From: an uncultured Phocaeicola sp.
GTDB lineage: Bacteria > Bacteroidota > Bacteroidia > Bacteroidales > Bacteroidaceae
DNA: 64,000 bases
Reading direction: 5' to 3'
Assembly: GCA_958434805.1 (NCBI GenBank)
Contig: CAUBDX010000009.1
Coordinates: 14,259-78,258 of the forward strand
The notes beneath the pieces were generated by a model. That model saw only the letters and a list, made by a program, of their open reading frames with translations, had not been told where the DNA came from and did no database searches. Below are positions 18,532-27,972 of this stretch, piece by piece. How positions within the stretch are numbered: position 1 is the stretch's first letter; every line of letters begins with the position of its first letter. A program made the translations under genes and the position numbers.

Positions 18532-18941
18532 GCTGCCGGCATTTTTGTTTCATTGCAACAAAAGTGACGGATTATGTAACATTTCTCGTGAACCATACGC
18601 CTTTTCACCTCTAAAAACAAATTCATGCCAATTTTCCTTCAGCCTTCAGTTTGGGCTGTTTTTCCCCATTCCATCGAAGAAAACACCTGAAGGATAATCC
18701 TTCAGCCTACTGTCAGCCCGCCTCCTCTTTTTCTATCCGAAGTATGCCGGTAATCAGCATAAAACACTTACCTTTACAGCACACCAACTGAAAAGAAAGA
18801 CACCACAATGAAAGGAAAACCCCTCAAACCTTCAAGGGAAACATCTAATTTGCCCGTACAAGCTCTTTTCTCCTATGAATTAATAGGTTTTTCCAGTATG
18901 ATTAAGTACTTTTGTCCTGAATACTAAGACAGACTCCGATG
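18532..18941. other. Intergenic region without a gene; short palindrome and duplicated motif
   Basis: No convincing coding frame exists here. A 19-bp near-perfect palindrome, CTGAAGGATAATCCTTCAG, is at 18687-18705, and the nonamer CCTTCAGCC appears at 18636 and 18699. The rest is AT-rich. The region may carry the 5' leader of the HU-like gene. Confidence 0.5.
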
Positions 18942-19007
18942 GCAGACTGTACAATCCACTATAGCAGACCGTACAGTCCACTACAGTAAACCGTACGGTC
19001 CATTGCC
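18942..19007. repeat. Three tandem 22-bp palindromic repeats upstream of the HU-like gene
   Basis: Units begin at 18942, 18964 and 18986 with an exact 22-bp period. The cores are GACTGTACAATC, GACCGTACAGTC and AACCGTACGGTC, so the consensus is near the palindrome GACCGTACGGTC followed by about 10 bp of spacer (CCACTA or similar). Two helical turns per unit would place bound dimers on one DNA face. They end 82 bp before the HU-like start. The same period is seen at 4703-4790. Confidence 0.8.
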
Positions 19008-19089
19008 TGCGTCTATAGAAGTTAATAGAAAGAATCCCCTTAGCGTTCAGCAAGAAACGACTTAATCTCCCTATTAAAAAGCATTAAAC

Positions 19090-19701
19090 ATGGCAGCAAA
19101 GTATGATTTCAAAACCTCCCCCGACATACAGGGAGAGAAGGAACAGCCCACCCTGTATCCGCAAATTGTAGTATCGGGCACAAAAAACCTGAAAGACCTG
19201 GCTAAAGACATCGCCCGGCGTTCTACCGTCCACGAAGGGACCGTCGTCGGTCTGTTATGTGACCTGGAAAGCATTATCGCCAATTACCTGGCAGACGGTT
19301 ATAACGTAAAACTGGGAGAACTGGGCACATTCTCGGCCACACTGACTTGCCGCAAGGTAACGGACAAAAGCGAGATACGCGCCGCATCGGTACATTTTGA
19401 CAACATAAAGTTCAAACCCACCCGGAAATTCCGTAAGGAGGTACGAAGCAAAGGAAAGCTGGAACGGGCGGAATATGGTTTCCGGACCTCCTCCACCCGA
19501 TATTCAGCAGAAGAACGCTTTGTACGGCTGACAAATTATCTGAAAGAGCACTCCATTATCACTTGCAAGGAATATTGTGCCTTGACAGGGTTGCTGAAAA
19601 CAAAAGCCGGCAGCGAACTACGCCAATGGAGCAGCGAAAAGAAAATAGAAAGAAACGGACGCGCCCCGCACGTGATATACAGGGCGATGCCGGAAGGCTG
19701 A
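19090..19701 (+). CDS. HU-like DNA-binding protein with C-terminal extension (HU-HIG type)
   Basis: This 203-residue protein contains a histone-like HU/IHF fold at about residues 25-120, recognisable from LKDLAKDIARRSTVHEGTV, then a segment equivalent to the HU core (KLGELGTFSATL), and a basic arm. Unlike HU (about 90 residues), it has an N-terminal arm and a C-terminal module (about 135-203) with AEERFVRLTNYLKEHSIITC that looks like a winged helix. Such proteins are multiplied in Bacteroidales, and their role is unclear. The tandem palindromes upstream could be its own binding sites; that is inference. It stands alone, convergent with lgt. Confidence 0.8.
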   Translation: MAAKYDFKTSPDIQGEKEQPTLYPQIVVSGTKNLKDLAKDIARRSTVHEGTVVGLLCDLESIIANYLADGYNVKLGELGTFSATLTCRKVTDKSEIRAASVHFDNIKFKPTRKFRKEVRSKGKLERAEYGFRTSSTRYSAEERFVRLTNYLKEHSIITCKEYCALTGLLKTKAGSELRQWSSEKKIERNGRAPHVIYRAMPEG

Positions 19702-19742
19702 AAAGGTATCCTTTCACCTGCTTCCCCCCTCTCCCGGAACCT

Positions 19743-20549
19743 TTATTCTTTCCGGGTGCGGCTGGTGGCTATGAGATACGCCCCCAGCAGAATCAGCGGC
19801 ACACTGAGCCACTGCCCTATGTTAAAAGTCATATCCGCCTCTTCGGCAACCTGCGGATTCTTCATAAACTCCAGAGCAAAGCGAGTGCCAAAGAATATAA
19901 GCAAGCTTACTCCGGTTATTAATCCCACCCTCTTTTGTAAATGGTATGTATGGTACATCACCCAGGCAGTTACACCGGCAACCAGGCAATACAGCATTTC
20001 ATAAATCTGAGTAGGATGGCAAGGCAAACCTTCATACAGCTGATGCCACTCCCGGGAACGGACAAATTCAAATCCCCAAGGCAACGTGGTGGGATATCCG
20101 AATATCTCGGAATTCATTAAATTACCAAAACGGATACAGAAGCAGACAATCGCCACAGCAGGTATCATGCGGTCAAACAACCACCACACACTTTTCCGGG
20201 TTACTTTTTTCGAGTACCACATCAGAGCCAGAATGATGGCGAACACCCCTCCGTGACTTGCCAGCCCGCCTTTCCAAATCTTGAATATTTCAACAGGATG
20301 GGCGCCATAATAGTCCCATTCATAAAACAGACAGTGCCCCAGACGGGCGCCAATGACCGTACTGACTATGCAATAGACAAAAAGCTTGTCCACCCACTCT
20401 TCCGGATACTTCTCTTTTTTGAATAAACGGCTTACCATTTCATAAGCCAATATGAAACCAAGGCCCCACATCAGCCCATACCAACGCACTTCCCAACTAC
20501 CTACTTTAAATAAGATAGGATCCACATCCCATACAATACTTGCTATCAT
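19743..20549 (-). CDS. lgt: Prolipoprotein diacylglyceryl transferase
   Basis: This 268-residue inner-membrane enzyme transfers diacylglycerol from phosphatidylglycerol to the lipobox cysteine of prolipoproteins, the first step of lipoprotein maturation. About seven membrane helices are visible. The family signature is RFGNLMNSEIFG near residue 140, preceded by GGLASHGG near residue 92, which includes the essential His region. Many genes in this window encode its substrates (adaptor, GH32, PstS-like protein, metallophosphoesterase). It lies downstream of ddh with a terminator between, so it probably has its own promoter. Confidence 0.96.
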   Translation of the reverse strand: MIASIVWDVDPILFKVGSWEVRWYGLMWGLGFILAYEMVSRLFKKEKYPEEWVDKLFVYCIVSTVIGARLGHCLFYEWDYYGAHPVEIFKIWKGGLASHGGVFAIILALMWYSKKVTRKSVWWLFDRMIPAVAIVCFCIRFGNLMNSEIFGYPTTLPWGFEFVRSREWHQLYEGLPCHPTQIYEMLYCLVAGVTAWVMYHTYHLQKRVGLITGVSLLIFFGTRFALEFMKNPQVAEEADMTFNIGQWLSVPLILLGAYLIATSRTRKE

Positions 20550-20587
20550 TGTTCTATTTCTTTGTTTATGAACACAAAGGAAATAAA

Positions 20588-20625
20588 AAAATCTCTTCTC
20601 CGGAATAAAACAGAGAAGAGATTTT
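20588..20625 (-). terminator. Terminator of ddh
   Basis: Perfect 13-bp arms AAAATCTCTTCTC (20588-20600) and GAGAAGAGATTTT (20613-20625) with a 12-nt loop lie between the ddh stop and the lgt start. T-rich sequence follows on the reverse strand. Confidence 0.88.
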
Positions 20626-20655
20626 CAGAATATCGTTCTTTTTGAGGAAACCTCT

Positions 20656-21555
20656 TTATACCAAATGGGCAATCAGTTCCTCACGGTCGCCGCACAGCAG
20701 ATCAATTACAGGAACTTCGATCATGGTATAACATCCGGGCTGCTGTTTCATGGAGGCGCGTGCCACGCAAACCAGCACCTGCGCGGTAAGAGCCGGATTA
20801 TTAATCTTCATGTCAAACTCGAACAACTGATTGTGAGTCTTGCCCGATACCCCTTTGCGAACCAGGTTAACGCCATGACCCACGTCGTTCAAATCGTCCA
20901 CACATGGAACTTGTTTTACATGTGTCTCGTCATTTACAAAATAAGGATCCGACTTGATGGCGGCTTCCACAGTCTTGAAGTCCGCACCTTCCTCCAGTTC
21001 CACATACACCATACGGCGATGGATACCGGTTCCCACAGGAATAGTCATGGACAAAGCATCCTTCACTCCATCAATGGCACGGACTGCTACGGAATGCCCC
21101 ATGCTGCGTCCCGGACCGAAATTGGTATAAGTAATGCCCTTCGGAGCGATGGCTTCCAGCAGTGTACGGACTACAGAATCGCTTCCCGGATCCCATCCGG
21201 CAGAAATAATAGCGACAGCCTTACCGGCCTTTGCCGACTCATCCAATGAACGGCGGAGAGAAGTGATTTGCGTATGAATGTCGAAACTATCTACCGTATT
21301 GATACCCATTGCCAGAATCTCTTTCGCATATTCTTCCACGCTACGGGTCGGAGTAGCCAGCACAGCCACATCCACATCTTTCAATTCCTTTATATCTTTC
21401 ACCACAGCGTATGCTTCCAACTCGGCAGGCTTGTTTTCCGCACCGCTACGACGGACGATACCTGCAATCTCAAAATCGGGAGCAGCTTCCAAAGCCTCCA
21501 CTACATACTGACCAATGTTACCGTATCCAACCACGGCCGCTCTTATTTTTTTCAT
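20656..21555 (-). CDS. ddh: meso-Diaminopimelate dehydrogenase
   Basis: This 299-residue NADPH-dependent enzyme makes meso-diaminopimelate from tetrahydrodipicolinate in a single step, feeding lysine and peptidoglycan synthesis. The dinucleotide-binding N-terminus is [15 protein letters not shown], and the substrate-contact segments [14 protein letters not shown] and [10 protein letters not shown] match the family. Its presence means the short dehydrogenase route to meso-DAP exists, besides any aminotransferase route elsewhere in the genome. It is transcribed alone between a divergent ruvA promoter and its own terminator. Confidence 0.95.
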   Translation of the reverse strand: MKKIRAAVVGYGNIGQYVVEALEAAPDFEIAGIVRRSGAENKPAELEAYAVVKDIKELKDVDVAVLATPTRSVEEYAKEILAMGINTVDSFDIHTQITSLRRSLDESAKAGKAVAIISAGWDPGSDSVVRTLLEAIAPKGITYTNFGPGRSMGHSVAVRAIDGVKDALSMTIPVGTGIHRRMVYVELEEGADFKTVEAAIKSDPYFVNDETHVKQVPCVDDLNDVGHGVNLVRKGVSGKTHNQLFEFDMKINNPALTAQVLVCVARASMKQQPGCYTMIEVPVIDLLCGDREELIAHLV

Positions 21556-21596
21556 CTTTTATTGGGTTTAGTTTACTATTATCTGTTAATTCGCTG

Positions 21597-21698
21597 CAAA
21601 AATAAACATTTTGCCTCGTTTTTTTGTTCACTACGACCTAATAATTTAAAAATATTCTTGCCGAACTTATAATTTAAAAGATAGATGTCCTATTTTTG
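21597..21698. promoter_or_regulatory. Divergent promoter pair (ddh / ruvA)
   Basis: The reverse strand reads TATTTTTG at 21604-21597 for ddh, and the forward strand reads TATTTTTG at 21691-21698 for ruvA. Both fit TAnnTTTG and lie 30-45 bp from their starts. Confidence 0.65.
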
Positions 21699-21730
21699 CA
21701 AAGAACTGTAAATTTTCAAATGAAACAACC

Positions 21731-22324
21731 ATGATAGAATATATTAAAGGAGACATTGCGGAGATTACTCCGGCAACGGTGGTTTTAGATTGTAACGGGA
21801 TGGGGTATGGCATCAATATCTCATTGAATACGTATTCGGCCATTCAGAATCAGAGCAATACGAAATTATATATTTATGAAGCGATCCGGGAAGATGCCTA
21901 CGTACTCTACGGATTCTCGACCAAACAGGAACGGGAGTTGTTTTTGTTACTGATTTCCGTATCGGGCATCGGCGGCAACACGGCACGTATGATTCTGTCG
22001 GCCTTATCCCCTTCCGAGCTGTGCGGAGTAATCAGTTCCGGTAATGACAAGTTATTGAAAACAGTAAAAGGCATCGGCCTGAAAACTGCCCAACGCATCA
22101 TAGTGGACTTAAAGGACAAGATCGCCACTTCGGGCGTGGAAACGGTGAACAGTGAAATGTTTGCCAATCCGGGCAATACGGAAATTCATGACGAGGCTGT
22201 CGCCGCACTCACCATGCTGGGATTCGCACAAGCCGCATCACAAAAGGTAGTGGCTGCCATACTGAAAGAGGAGCCTGCCGCCCCGGTAGAGAAAGTGATC
22301 AAGCTGGCCCTGAAGCGATTGTAA
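21731..22324 (+). CDS. ruvA: Holliday junction branch migration protein RuvA
   Basis: This 197-residue protein binds four-way junctions as a tetramer and loads the RuvB motor in recombinational repair. The N-terminal OB fold begins [12 protein letters not shown]. Two helix-hairpin-helix motifs follow, the first in [18 protein letters not shown] and the second in [18 protein letters not shown]. The C-terminal domain III, which contacts RuvB, is around residues 148-197 ([16 protein letters not shown]). The length is normal. It stands alone; ruvB is not in the window. Confidence 0.97.
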
Positions 22325-22342
22325 GGGCTGTACATGAAACAA

Positions 22343-22403
22343 GGAACACGGACAATGCGGACTTTGGGGAGATTCTCTTCAAGATCCGCATTGTTTGTGT
22401 TCC
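22343..22403. terminator. Hairpin between convergent ruvA and lipoprotein genes
   Basis: Nineteen-bp arms (22343-22361 and 22385-22403) pair with two G-U wobbles around a 23-nt loop containing TTTGGGGAGATTC. The U tracts are weak on both sides, so termination is probable rather than certain. Confidence 0.6.
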
Positions 22404-22411
22404 CATCCACA

Positions 22412-23236
22412 TCACTTCTCTTCCTCCTGTTCCTGCATTTTGCGGGTTACAAACTCTATTTTCAAGTTCGCTTCTTTCTTATCTTTACGGATTTGTTCCA
22501 TGCCGGACAGGATGCGCGCCAACTCCGTCAATTCTGCAATTGCCTTACGGTCATTGGGTTGCATAGCTGTTTTATAAGTACGGTCTCCGATAAACTGAAG
22601 TTGGATATTCTTATCTTTGTTCGCTACAATAAAAGCGATAACGCCGCCGTCTTCCCCCATCTTGTAATCGGCCTTCTCGATTGCACGGCCCAAGTCAGTG
22701 GTTTCATAGCTGTCTTTCGAGGCGGGAGTTTCGGCAAAGGTACCCCCCACACTCACCTTCACCGCCGTGTGATGCAACGTGCCGCCAGCACAATAAATAG
22801 AGGTAAGGGACATTTCCCCCTGCTCGTTCACCTGTCCGCGCAAGAATGAACGGCCTATATTCTTTTCTACCGTCTGGGTGGGATAAAAATAGTTACCCAC
22901 CTCCTGATATGCAGTATCTTTCTCAAGAACAAAATTACCCTTGACGGAATCCAGCTGAGCTTGTTTCACCACCATCATGCTATCCAGGTAAATCAGACTT
23001 TTCCGCTGTTCTTTCAAATCCACCTGCTGCATCAGCTTGACTCCCTGTTTTCTGGCTTCAAACGCTTTCGGATAAAGGATGCGGATACTGTCTATCTGCA
23101 ATTTGGCCTCATTAAAGTTCTCTTTTTCCAAAGCCGCTTCGGCCTTACGCAAATTTTCTTGCGCTTTCTTCTCGCCGCCATCATCACAACCGGCCAGCAA
23201 CAAGGCAAATAATGCTACTAATCCTATCTTTTTCAT
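22412..23236 (-). CDS. Lipoprotein of unknown function with coiled-coil ends
   Basis: This 274-residue protein starts at the ATG at 23236 with a lipoprotein signal (ALLLAGCDDG, Cys about residue 17); a 9-residue upstream extension in frame is rejected because it precedes the signal. Charged helical segments follow at about 22-100 (QENLRKAEAALEKENFNEAK) and again near the C-terminus (MEQIRKDKKEANLKIEF), suggesting coiled coils around a central beta-rich part. The central part holds YCAGGTLHHTAVKVSVGGTF. I do not recognise a characterised family. A Bacteroides promoter box lies just upstream, and the gene diverges from the nucleotidyltransferase gene. Confidence 0.8.
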   Translation of the reverse strand: MKKIGLVALFALLLAGCDDGGEKKAQENLRKAEAALEKENFNEAKLQIDSIRILYPKAFEARKQGVKLMQQVDLKEQRKSLIYLDSMMVVKQAQLDSVKGNFVLEKDTAYQEVGNYFYPTQTVEKNIGRSFLRGQVNEQGEMSLTSIYCAGGTLHHTAVKVSVGGTFAETPASKDSYETTDLGRAIEKADYKMGEDGGVIAFIVANKDKNIQLQFIGDRTYKTAMQPNDRKAIAELTELARILSGMEQIRKDKKEANLKIEFVTRKMQEQEEEK

Positions 23237-23260
23237 GTACTTGATCGTTTTATATGCAGG

Positions 23261-23319
23261 CAAAAATACAATTTAATTGCGTGATTTCTCCTTATCCTGC
23301 GCAAAAAATCGTAAATTTG
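23261..23319. promoter_or_regulatory. Divergent promoter pair (lipoprotein / nucleotidyltransferase)
   Basis: The reverse strand reads TATTTTTG at 23268-23261. The forward strand reads TAAATTTG at 23312-23319, only 12 bp before the first possible ATG of the nucleotidyltransferase, implying a very short leader there. Confidence 0.65.
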
Positions 23320-23331
23320 CCCCTCTTTAAG

Positions 23332-24756
23332 ATGAATATGGAACTAAAAGAACATTTTAATAATAAGATATTCAAGTTAATCTCCGAAACGGCAGACGAA
23401 CTGGGATTGGAATGTTACGTTGTAGGAGGTTATGTACGAGATATATTTTTGGCACGTCCCTCGAAAGATATAGACGTTGTAGTAGTAGGAAGCGGAATTG
23501 AAATGGCACAGACCTTCGGCAAGAAGCTGGGACGCGGAGCACACGTTTCTGTTTTTAAGAATTTCGGCACGGCACAAGTTAAATACCATGACACGGAAGT
23601 GGAATTTGTCGGTGCCCGTAAAGAGTCGTACAGCCATGACAGCCGTAAGCCCGTAGTAGAGGACGGCACCCTGGAGGATGACCAAAACCGGCGCGATTTC
23701 ACGATCAATGCCATGGCAGTGTGCCTGAACAAAGCACGTTTCGGTGAACTGGTAGATCCTTTTAACGGGCTGGACGATTTGAAAGAGAGAACTATCCGTA
23801 CACCGCTGGACCCGGACATCACTTTCAGTGACGATCCGCTCCGCATGATGCGTTGTGTCCGGTTTGCCACACAACTGAACTTCTATATTGACGACACCAC
23901 TTTCGAAGCACTGTCACGCAACAAGGAACGCATTCATATTATCTCCAAAGAGCGCATCGCCGACGAGTTGAACAAGATCCTGCTCGCCCCCATACCGTCC
24001 AAAGGCTTTATAGAACTGGACCGCTGCGGACTGCTGCCTTTGATTTTCCCCGAACTGGTGGCGCTGCAAGGAGTGGAAACCCGGAACGGGCGTGCCCATA
24101 AAGACAACTTCTATCATACCCTGGAAGTTGTGGACAATATTTCCAAACATACCGACAACCTATGGCTGCGTTGGGCTACGCTGTTGCATGATATAGGCAA
24201 GCCACGTACCAAACGCTGGGAGCCACGTATAGGATGGACTTTCCATAATCATAACTTTATCGGTGAGAAAATGGTTCCGGATCTCTTCCGCAAGATGAAA
24301 CTGCCCATGAATGAGAAGATGAAATATGTCCAAAAGTTGGTCAGCCTGCACATGCGCCCCATTGTTATCGCAGATGATGTAGTAACCGATTCCGCCGTGC
24401 GACGTCTGCTTTTTGAAGCCGGAGATGATATTGACGACTTGATGCTGCTGTGCGAAGCGGACATCACTTCAAAAAATGAAGCACGAAAACAAAAATTCCT
24501 GGATAACTTCAAACTGGTACGCCAGAAGCTGAAAGACCTGGAAGAAAAAGACCGGATACGCAATTTCCAACCTCCGGTAGACGGAGAAGAAATTATGCGG
24601 ATATTCGACCTGCAGCCCTGCCGTGAAATAGGCAGTCTGAAAAGTTCTATCAAGGATGCCATACTGGATGGAATCATCCCTAATGAACATGATGCCGCTT
24701 TAGAACACATGTTGAAGAAAGCAAAAAGCATGGGATTAACTCCCAAAAACTTATAA
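23332..24756 (+). CDS. cca: CCA tRNA nucleotidyltransferase / poly(A) polymerase family with HD domain
   Basis: This 474-residue protein adds CCA to tRNA 3' ends or otherwise modifies RNA tails. The class II nucleotidyltransferase head shows GGYVRDIFLARPSKDIDVVV near residue 30, with the metal-binding DID, then RRDFTINAMAV and DDPLRMMRCVRFATQL. A C-terminal HD phosphohydrolase domain contains LLHDIGKPRT around residue 285. The frame opens at 23254, but the promoter box at 23312 rules that out; ATG 23332 or 23338 remain. CCA addition rather than polyadenylation is the likely role but cannot be settled from sequence alone. Confidence 0.93.
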   Translation: MNMELKEHFNNKIFKLISETADELGLECYVVGGYVRDIFLARPSKDIDVVVVGSGIEMAQTFGKKLGRGAHVSVFKNFGTAQVKYHDTEVEFVGARKESYSHDSRKPVVEDGTLEDDQNRRDFTINAMAVCLNKARFGELVDPFNGLDDLKERTIRTPLDPDITFSDDPLRMMRCVRFATQLNFYIDDTTFEALSRNKERIHIISKERIADELNKILLAPIPSKGFIELDRCGLLPLIFPELVALQGVETRNGRAHKDNFYHTLEVVDNISKHTDNLWLRWATLLHDIGKPRTKRWEPRIGWTFHNHNFIGEKMVPDLFRKMKLPMNEKMKYVQKLVSLHMRPIVIADDVVTDSAVRRLLFEAGDDIDDLMLLCEADITSKNEARKQKFLDNFKLVRQKLKDLEEKDRIRNFQPPVDGEEIMRIFDLQPCREIGSLKSSIKDAILDGIIPNEHDAALEHMLKKAKSMGLTPKNL

Positions 24757-24760
24757 GAAA

Positions 24761-25396
24761 TTGACCATACACTATACCAAAGGAGAAGAGTGGGCCAATA
24801 CCCTGTCACATGGCGTTGGTATCCTAATAGGTATCGCCGGCGGCGGTTATCTGTTGCTTACTGCCATGAAAAGTGGCAATCCGTGGGCAACAGGCGGCAT
24901 GTGGCTCTACCTATTCGGTATGCTGTCTTCCTATATCAGCTCCACCTGGTATCATGCCAGCAAACCATCTCCTCACCGCGAAGTGTTGCGCAAATTCGAT
25001 CATGCTTCGATTTATCTGCATATCGCAGGCAGCTATTCCCCCATCATGCTGATAGCCTTGCGGGAAGCAGATTATTGGGGATGGGGAATTTTTAGTTTCG
25101 TATGGCTATGCGCCCTCGCCGGGATCATTCTATGTTTTTGTAACCTGAAAGAACATAGCAACCTGGAAACAATTTGCTATATAGCCATGGGATGCAGCAT
25201 TTTTGTAGGTTTCAAGCCGCTCTGCCAACATGTGCCTCCCGCTTTTATTTATTGGTTAATCGGCGAAGGAGTGTCTTACATCACCGGAGCTGTCTTTTAT
25301 TCCTTCCCCAAATTGCCCTATATGCACTCTGTTTTCCATCTGTTCGTATTAGGAGGAACGGTCTGTCACATGATGGCATTGTGGTACATTTTATAA
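24761..25396 (+). CDS. Hemolysin III / PAQR-like membrane protein
   Basis: This 211-residue protein has about seven membrane helices and the hemolysin III family pattern: SSTWYHASKPS near residue 60, FDHASIYLHIAGSYSPI near 85, and a C-terminal HLFVLGGTVCHMMALW. The conserved Ser and His residues form the zinc site of PAQR proteins. It starts with TTG only 4 bp after the nucleotidyltransferase stop, so it is translationally coupled. True function in bacteria is uncertain; membrane lipid homeostasis is proposed for relatives, while haemolysis is an old label that should not be taken literally. Confidence 0.9.
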   Translation: MTIHYTKGEEWANTLSHGVGILIGIAGGGYLLLTAMKSGNPWATGGMWLYLFGMLSSYISSTWYHASKPSPHREVLRKFDHASIYLHIAGSYSPIMLIALREADYWGWGIFSFVWLCALAGIILCFCNLKEHSNLETICYIAMGCSIFVGFKPLCQHVPPAFIYWLIGEGVSYITGAVFYSFPKLPYMHSVFHLFVLGGTVCHMMALWYIL

Positions 25397-25422
25397 CCTT
25401 CCCATCTTCAATAAGTTATCCG

Positions 25423-25468
25423 TTTTGGGAAACTTTTATTCATTTTTTAAACAGAAAGTTTCCCAAAA
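25423..25468. promoter_or_regulatory. 14-bp inverted repeat overlapping the nrdD promoter
   Basis: Perfect arms TTTTGGGAAACTTT (25423-25436) and AAAGTTTCCCAAAA (25455-25468) flank 18 bp. The right arm ends 5 bp before the -7 box, so it covers the -33 region. It is also 27 bp past the preceding stop and lacks a U tract, which favours an operator over a terminator. Confidence 0.6.
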
Positions 25469-25473
25469 TGTTA

Positions 25474-25481
25474 TACCTTTG
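25474..25481 (+). promoter_or_regulatory. -7 box of the nrdDG promoter
   Basis: TACCTTTG matches TAnnTTTG and lies just before the riboswitch, with the predicted transcript start about 25488. Confidence 0.7.
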
Positions 25482-25482
25482 C

Positions 25483-25662
25483 AGCTGTCCGACAAGGTGA
25501 AGTTAACCACTTCCAAGAGGGAATGCCGTGAAAATCAGCAACAGTACCCGCTGCTGTAATTCTCGTAGAGCTGAAACAATATGCCACTACAAAACCATTT
25601 GCGGGAAGGCGTTTTAAGGGAGAGATAAGTCAGAAAACCTGCCTGGAAGGACAGCCAAGTTT
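25483..25662 (+). promoter_or_regulatory. Cobalamin (adenosylcobalamin) riboswitch controlling nrdDG
   Basis: The leader contains the B12-box core AAGTCAGAAAACCTGCC (25627-25643), the family segment GGGAATGCCGTGAAAATC near 25519, and ACAGTACCCGCTGCTGTAA near 25541. The terminal helix can form between CTGTCC (25485-25490) and GGACAG (25649-25654). It lies between the promoter and an oxygen-sensitive, B12-independent ribonucleotide reductase, so B12 would be expected to shut expression off when a B12-dependent reductase can substitute. Confidence 0.93.
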
Positions 25663-25690
25663 TTTAAATTAACAATTAATTTTTCAAACA

Positions 25691-27967
25691 ATGAATTACG
25701 CTGAGATTTGTATTATTAAGCGTGATGGAAAGCGGGAAGACTTTTCCATCAGTAAAATTAAAAATGCAATCGGCAAGGCATTCCATGCCTCCGGAATTGA
25801 CAATGAAGACAAACTGATTGCTGAAATTACCATGCGGGTTATCAGCAATTTCGTATCTCCAACCATCAGTGTGGAAGAGATTCAGGACCTGGTAGAAAAG
25901 GAACTGATGAAAGTACGTCCCGAAGTGGCCAAGAAATATATTATTTATCGCGAATGGCGGAATACGGAACGCGACCGTAAAACGCAAATGAAGCACATCA
26001 TGGACGGCATTGTAGCCATCGACAAAAATGATGTCAACCTGAGTAATGCCAACATGTCCAGCCATACTCCCGCCGGACAGATGATGACTTTTGCCTCGGA
26101 AGTTACTAAAGACTATACCTATAAATACCTGTTGCCTAAAAAATATGCCGAAGCACATCAGTTGGGCGACATACATATACATGATTTGGATTACTATCCC
26201 ACCAAGACTACCACTTGTATCCAATATGACCTGGATGACTTGTTCGAACGCGGCTTCCGCACTAAAAACGGAAGTATCCGTACTCCACAGTCCATTCAAA
26301 GTTATGCCACTCTGGCCACCATCATATTCCAGACAAACCAGAACGAGCAACACGGCGGACAAGCTATTCCCGCCTTCGACTTCTTTATGGCGGAAGGGGT
26401 ACGGAAGACATTTCGCAAACATCTGAAAACTTTAACCGAGTTTTATATAGAAGTAGAGGGAAAAGAACCCGGAACAGAGGCTCTCAAGAAAATTGAAGAG
26501 AAAGCATACGCCATGACGCGCAAAGATACACATCAGGCCATGGAAGGATTCATCCACAACCTGAACACCATGCATTCGCGAGGGGGAAATCAAGTCGTGT
26601 TCAGTTCCATCAATTATGGAACAGACACTTCTCCCGAAGGCCGCATGGTCATAGAGGAACTGCTGAAAGCTACCATCGAAGGCCTGGGTACCCGTGGCGA
26701 AGTACCGGTCTTCCCCATACAGATATTCAAGGTTAAAGACGGAGTATCTTATTCCGAAGAGGACTATAAGAAAGCCATGGAAAACTTCGAAGCGGCACTG
26801 GAAGGCAAAATGGAATTCCAAGCTCCCAATTTCGACTTGTTTCTGAAAGCCTGCCGTACCACCGCAAAAGCCTTGTTCCCTAATTTTATGTTTTTGGATA
26901 CTCCTTATAACAAAAATGAGAAATGGGATATCAAGGACCCTAAACGTTACCGCTATGAACTGGCAACTATGGGATGCCGTACCCGCGTATACGAAAATAT
27001 AGCAGGTGAAAAAAGTTCATTAGGACGTGGCAACCTGTCATTCACCACCATGAATATGCCCCGGCTGGCCATCGAAGCACGCATCAAGGCGGAAAGTCTG
27101 GAAGAGTCAGGCAAGAAAGAGGCCATAGAAAGAAAAGCAAAAGAAATATTCATGGAAAGTGTACATGCTTTGTCCGAACTGATTGCCGAACAATTGTATG
27201 CACGCTACCAGTATCAACGTACAGCCCTGGCACGCCAGTTCCCGTTCATGATGGGGAATGATGTGTGGAAAGGCGGAGGAAAACTTTCGCCCAACGACCA
27301 GGTGGGGGATGTATTGCGTCAAGGCACATTAGGGATAGGCTTTATCGGCGGACACAATGCCATGATGGCTCTTTATGGAGAAGGTCACGCACATAGCCAG
27401 AAAGCATGGGATACATTATTCGAAGCCGTTACGGAAATGAATAAAGTGGCAGACGAATACAAACAGAAATATCAGTTGAATTTCTCCGTACTTGCCACTC
27501 CTGCCGAAGGACTTTCCGGACGCTTCACCCGTATGGACCGCCGCAAATACGGCATCATTCCCGGCGTGACGGACAATGACTATTATGTAAACTCTTTCCA
27601 CGTAGATGTAAAAGAGCCCATCACCATCACCGAGAAGATAAAACGGGAAGCTCCTTTCCACGCCATTACCCGCGGAGGGCATATCACTTACGTGGAACTG
27701 GACGGAGAAGCTCAGAAAAATGTAAAAGCCATAGCCAAGATTGTAAAAGTAATGCATGACGAAGGCATTGGATACGGTTCCATCAACCATCCTGTTGATA
27801 CTTGTCAGGCTTGCGGTTACAAAGGAGTCATTTACGACAAGTGCCCTGTTTGCCAGAGCGAGAATATAATGCGAATGCGTCGCATTACCGGGTATTTGAC
27901 AGGCGACCTCAGCACTTGGAATTCAGCCAAGCGTGCTGAAGAACGTGACCGGGTAAAGCATGGATAA
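25691..27967 (+). CDS. nrdD: Anaerobic (class III) ribonucleoside-triphosphate reductase
   Basis: This 758-residue glycyl-radical enzyme reduces ribonucleoside triphosphates to deoxy forms under anaerobiosis. An ATP-cone allosteric domain occupies about residues 1-95 ([20 protein letters not shown]). The catalytic barrel follows, with [19 protein letters not shown] and [17 protein letters not shown]. The C-terminal zinc site is CQACGYKG plus CPVC, and the glycyl-radical loop is RITGYL with Gly734. The activase gene follows after 5 bp. Expression is probably limited by the B12 riboswitch and possibly an operator in the promoter. Confidence 0.97.
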   Translation: MNYAEICIIKRDGKREDFSISKIKNAIGKAFHASGIDNEDKLIAEITMRVISNFVSPTISVEEIQDLVEKELMKVRPEVAKKYIIYREWRNTERDRKTQMKHIMDGIVAIDKNDVNLSNANMSSHTPAGQMMTFASEVTKDYTYKYLLPKKYAEAHQLGDIHIHDLDYYPTKTTTCIQYDLDDLFERGFRTKNGSIRTPQSIQSYATLATIIFQTNQNEQHGGQAIPAFDFFMAEGVRKTFRKHLKTLTEFYIEVEGKEPGTEALKKIEEKAYAMTRKDTHQAMEGFIHNLNTMHSRGGNQVVFSSINYGTDTSPEGRMVIEELLKATIEGLGTRGEVPVFPIQIFKVKDGVSYSEEDYKKAMENFEAALEGKMEFQAPNFDLFLKACRTTAKALFPNFMFLDTPYNKNEKWDIKDPKRYRYELATMGCRTRVYENIAGEKSSLGRGNLSFTTMNMPRLAIEARIKAESLEESGKKEAIERKAKEIFMESVHALSELIAEQLYARYQYQRTALARQFPFMMGNDVWKGGGKLSPNDQVGDVLRQGTLGIGFIGGHNAMMALYGEGHAHSQKAWDTLFEAVTEMNKVADEYKQKYQLNFSVLATPAEGLSGRFTRMDRRKYGIIPGVTDNDYYVNSFHVDVKEPITITEKIKREAPFHAITRGGHITYVELDGEAQKNVKAIAKIVKVMHDEGIGYGSINHPVDTCQACGYKGVIYDKCPVCQSENIMRMRRITGYLTGDLSTWNSAKRAEERDRVKHG

Positions 27968-27972
27968 TCAGC

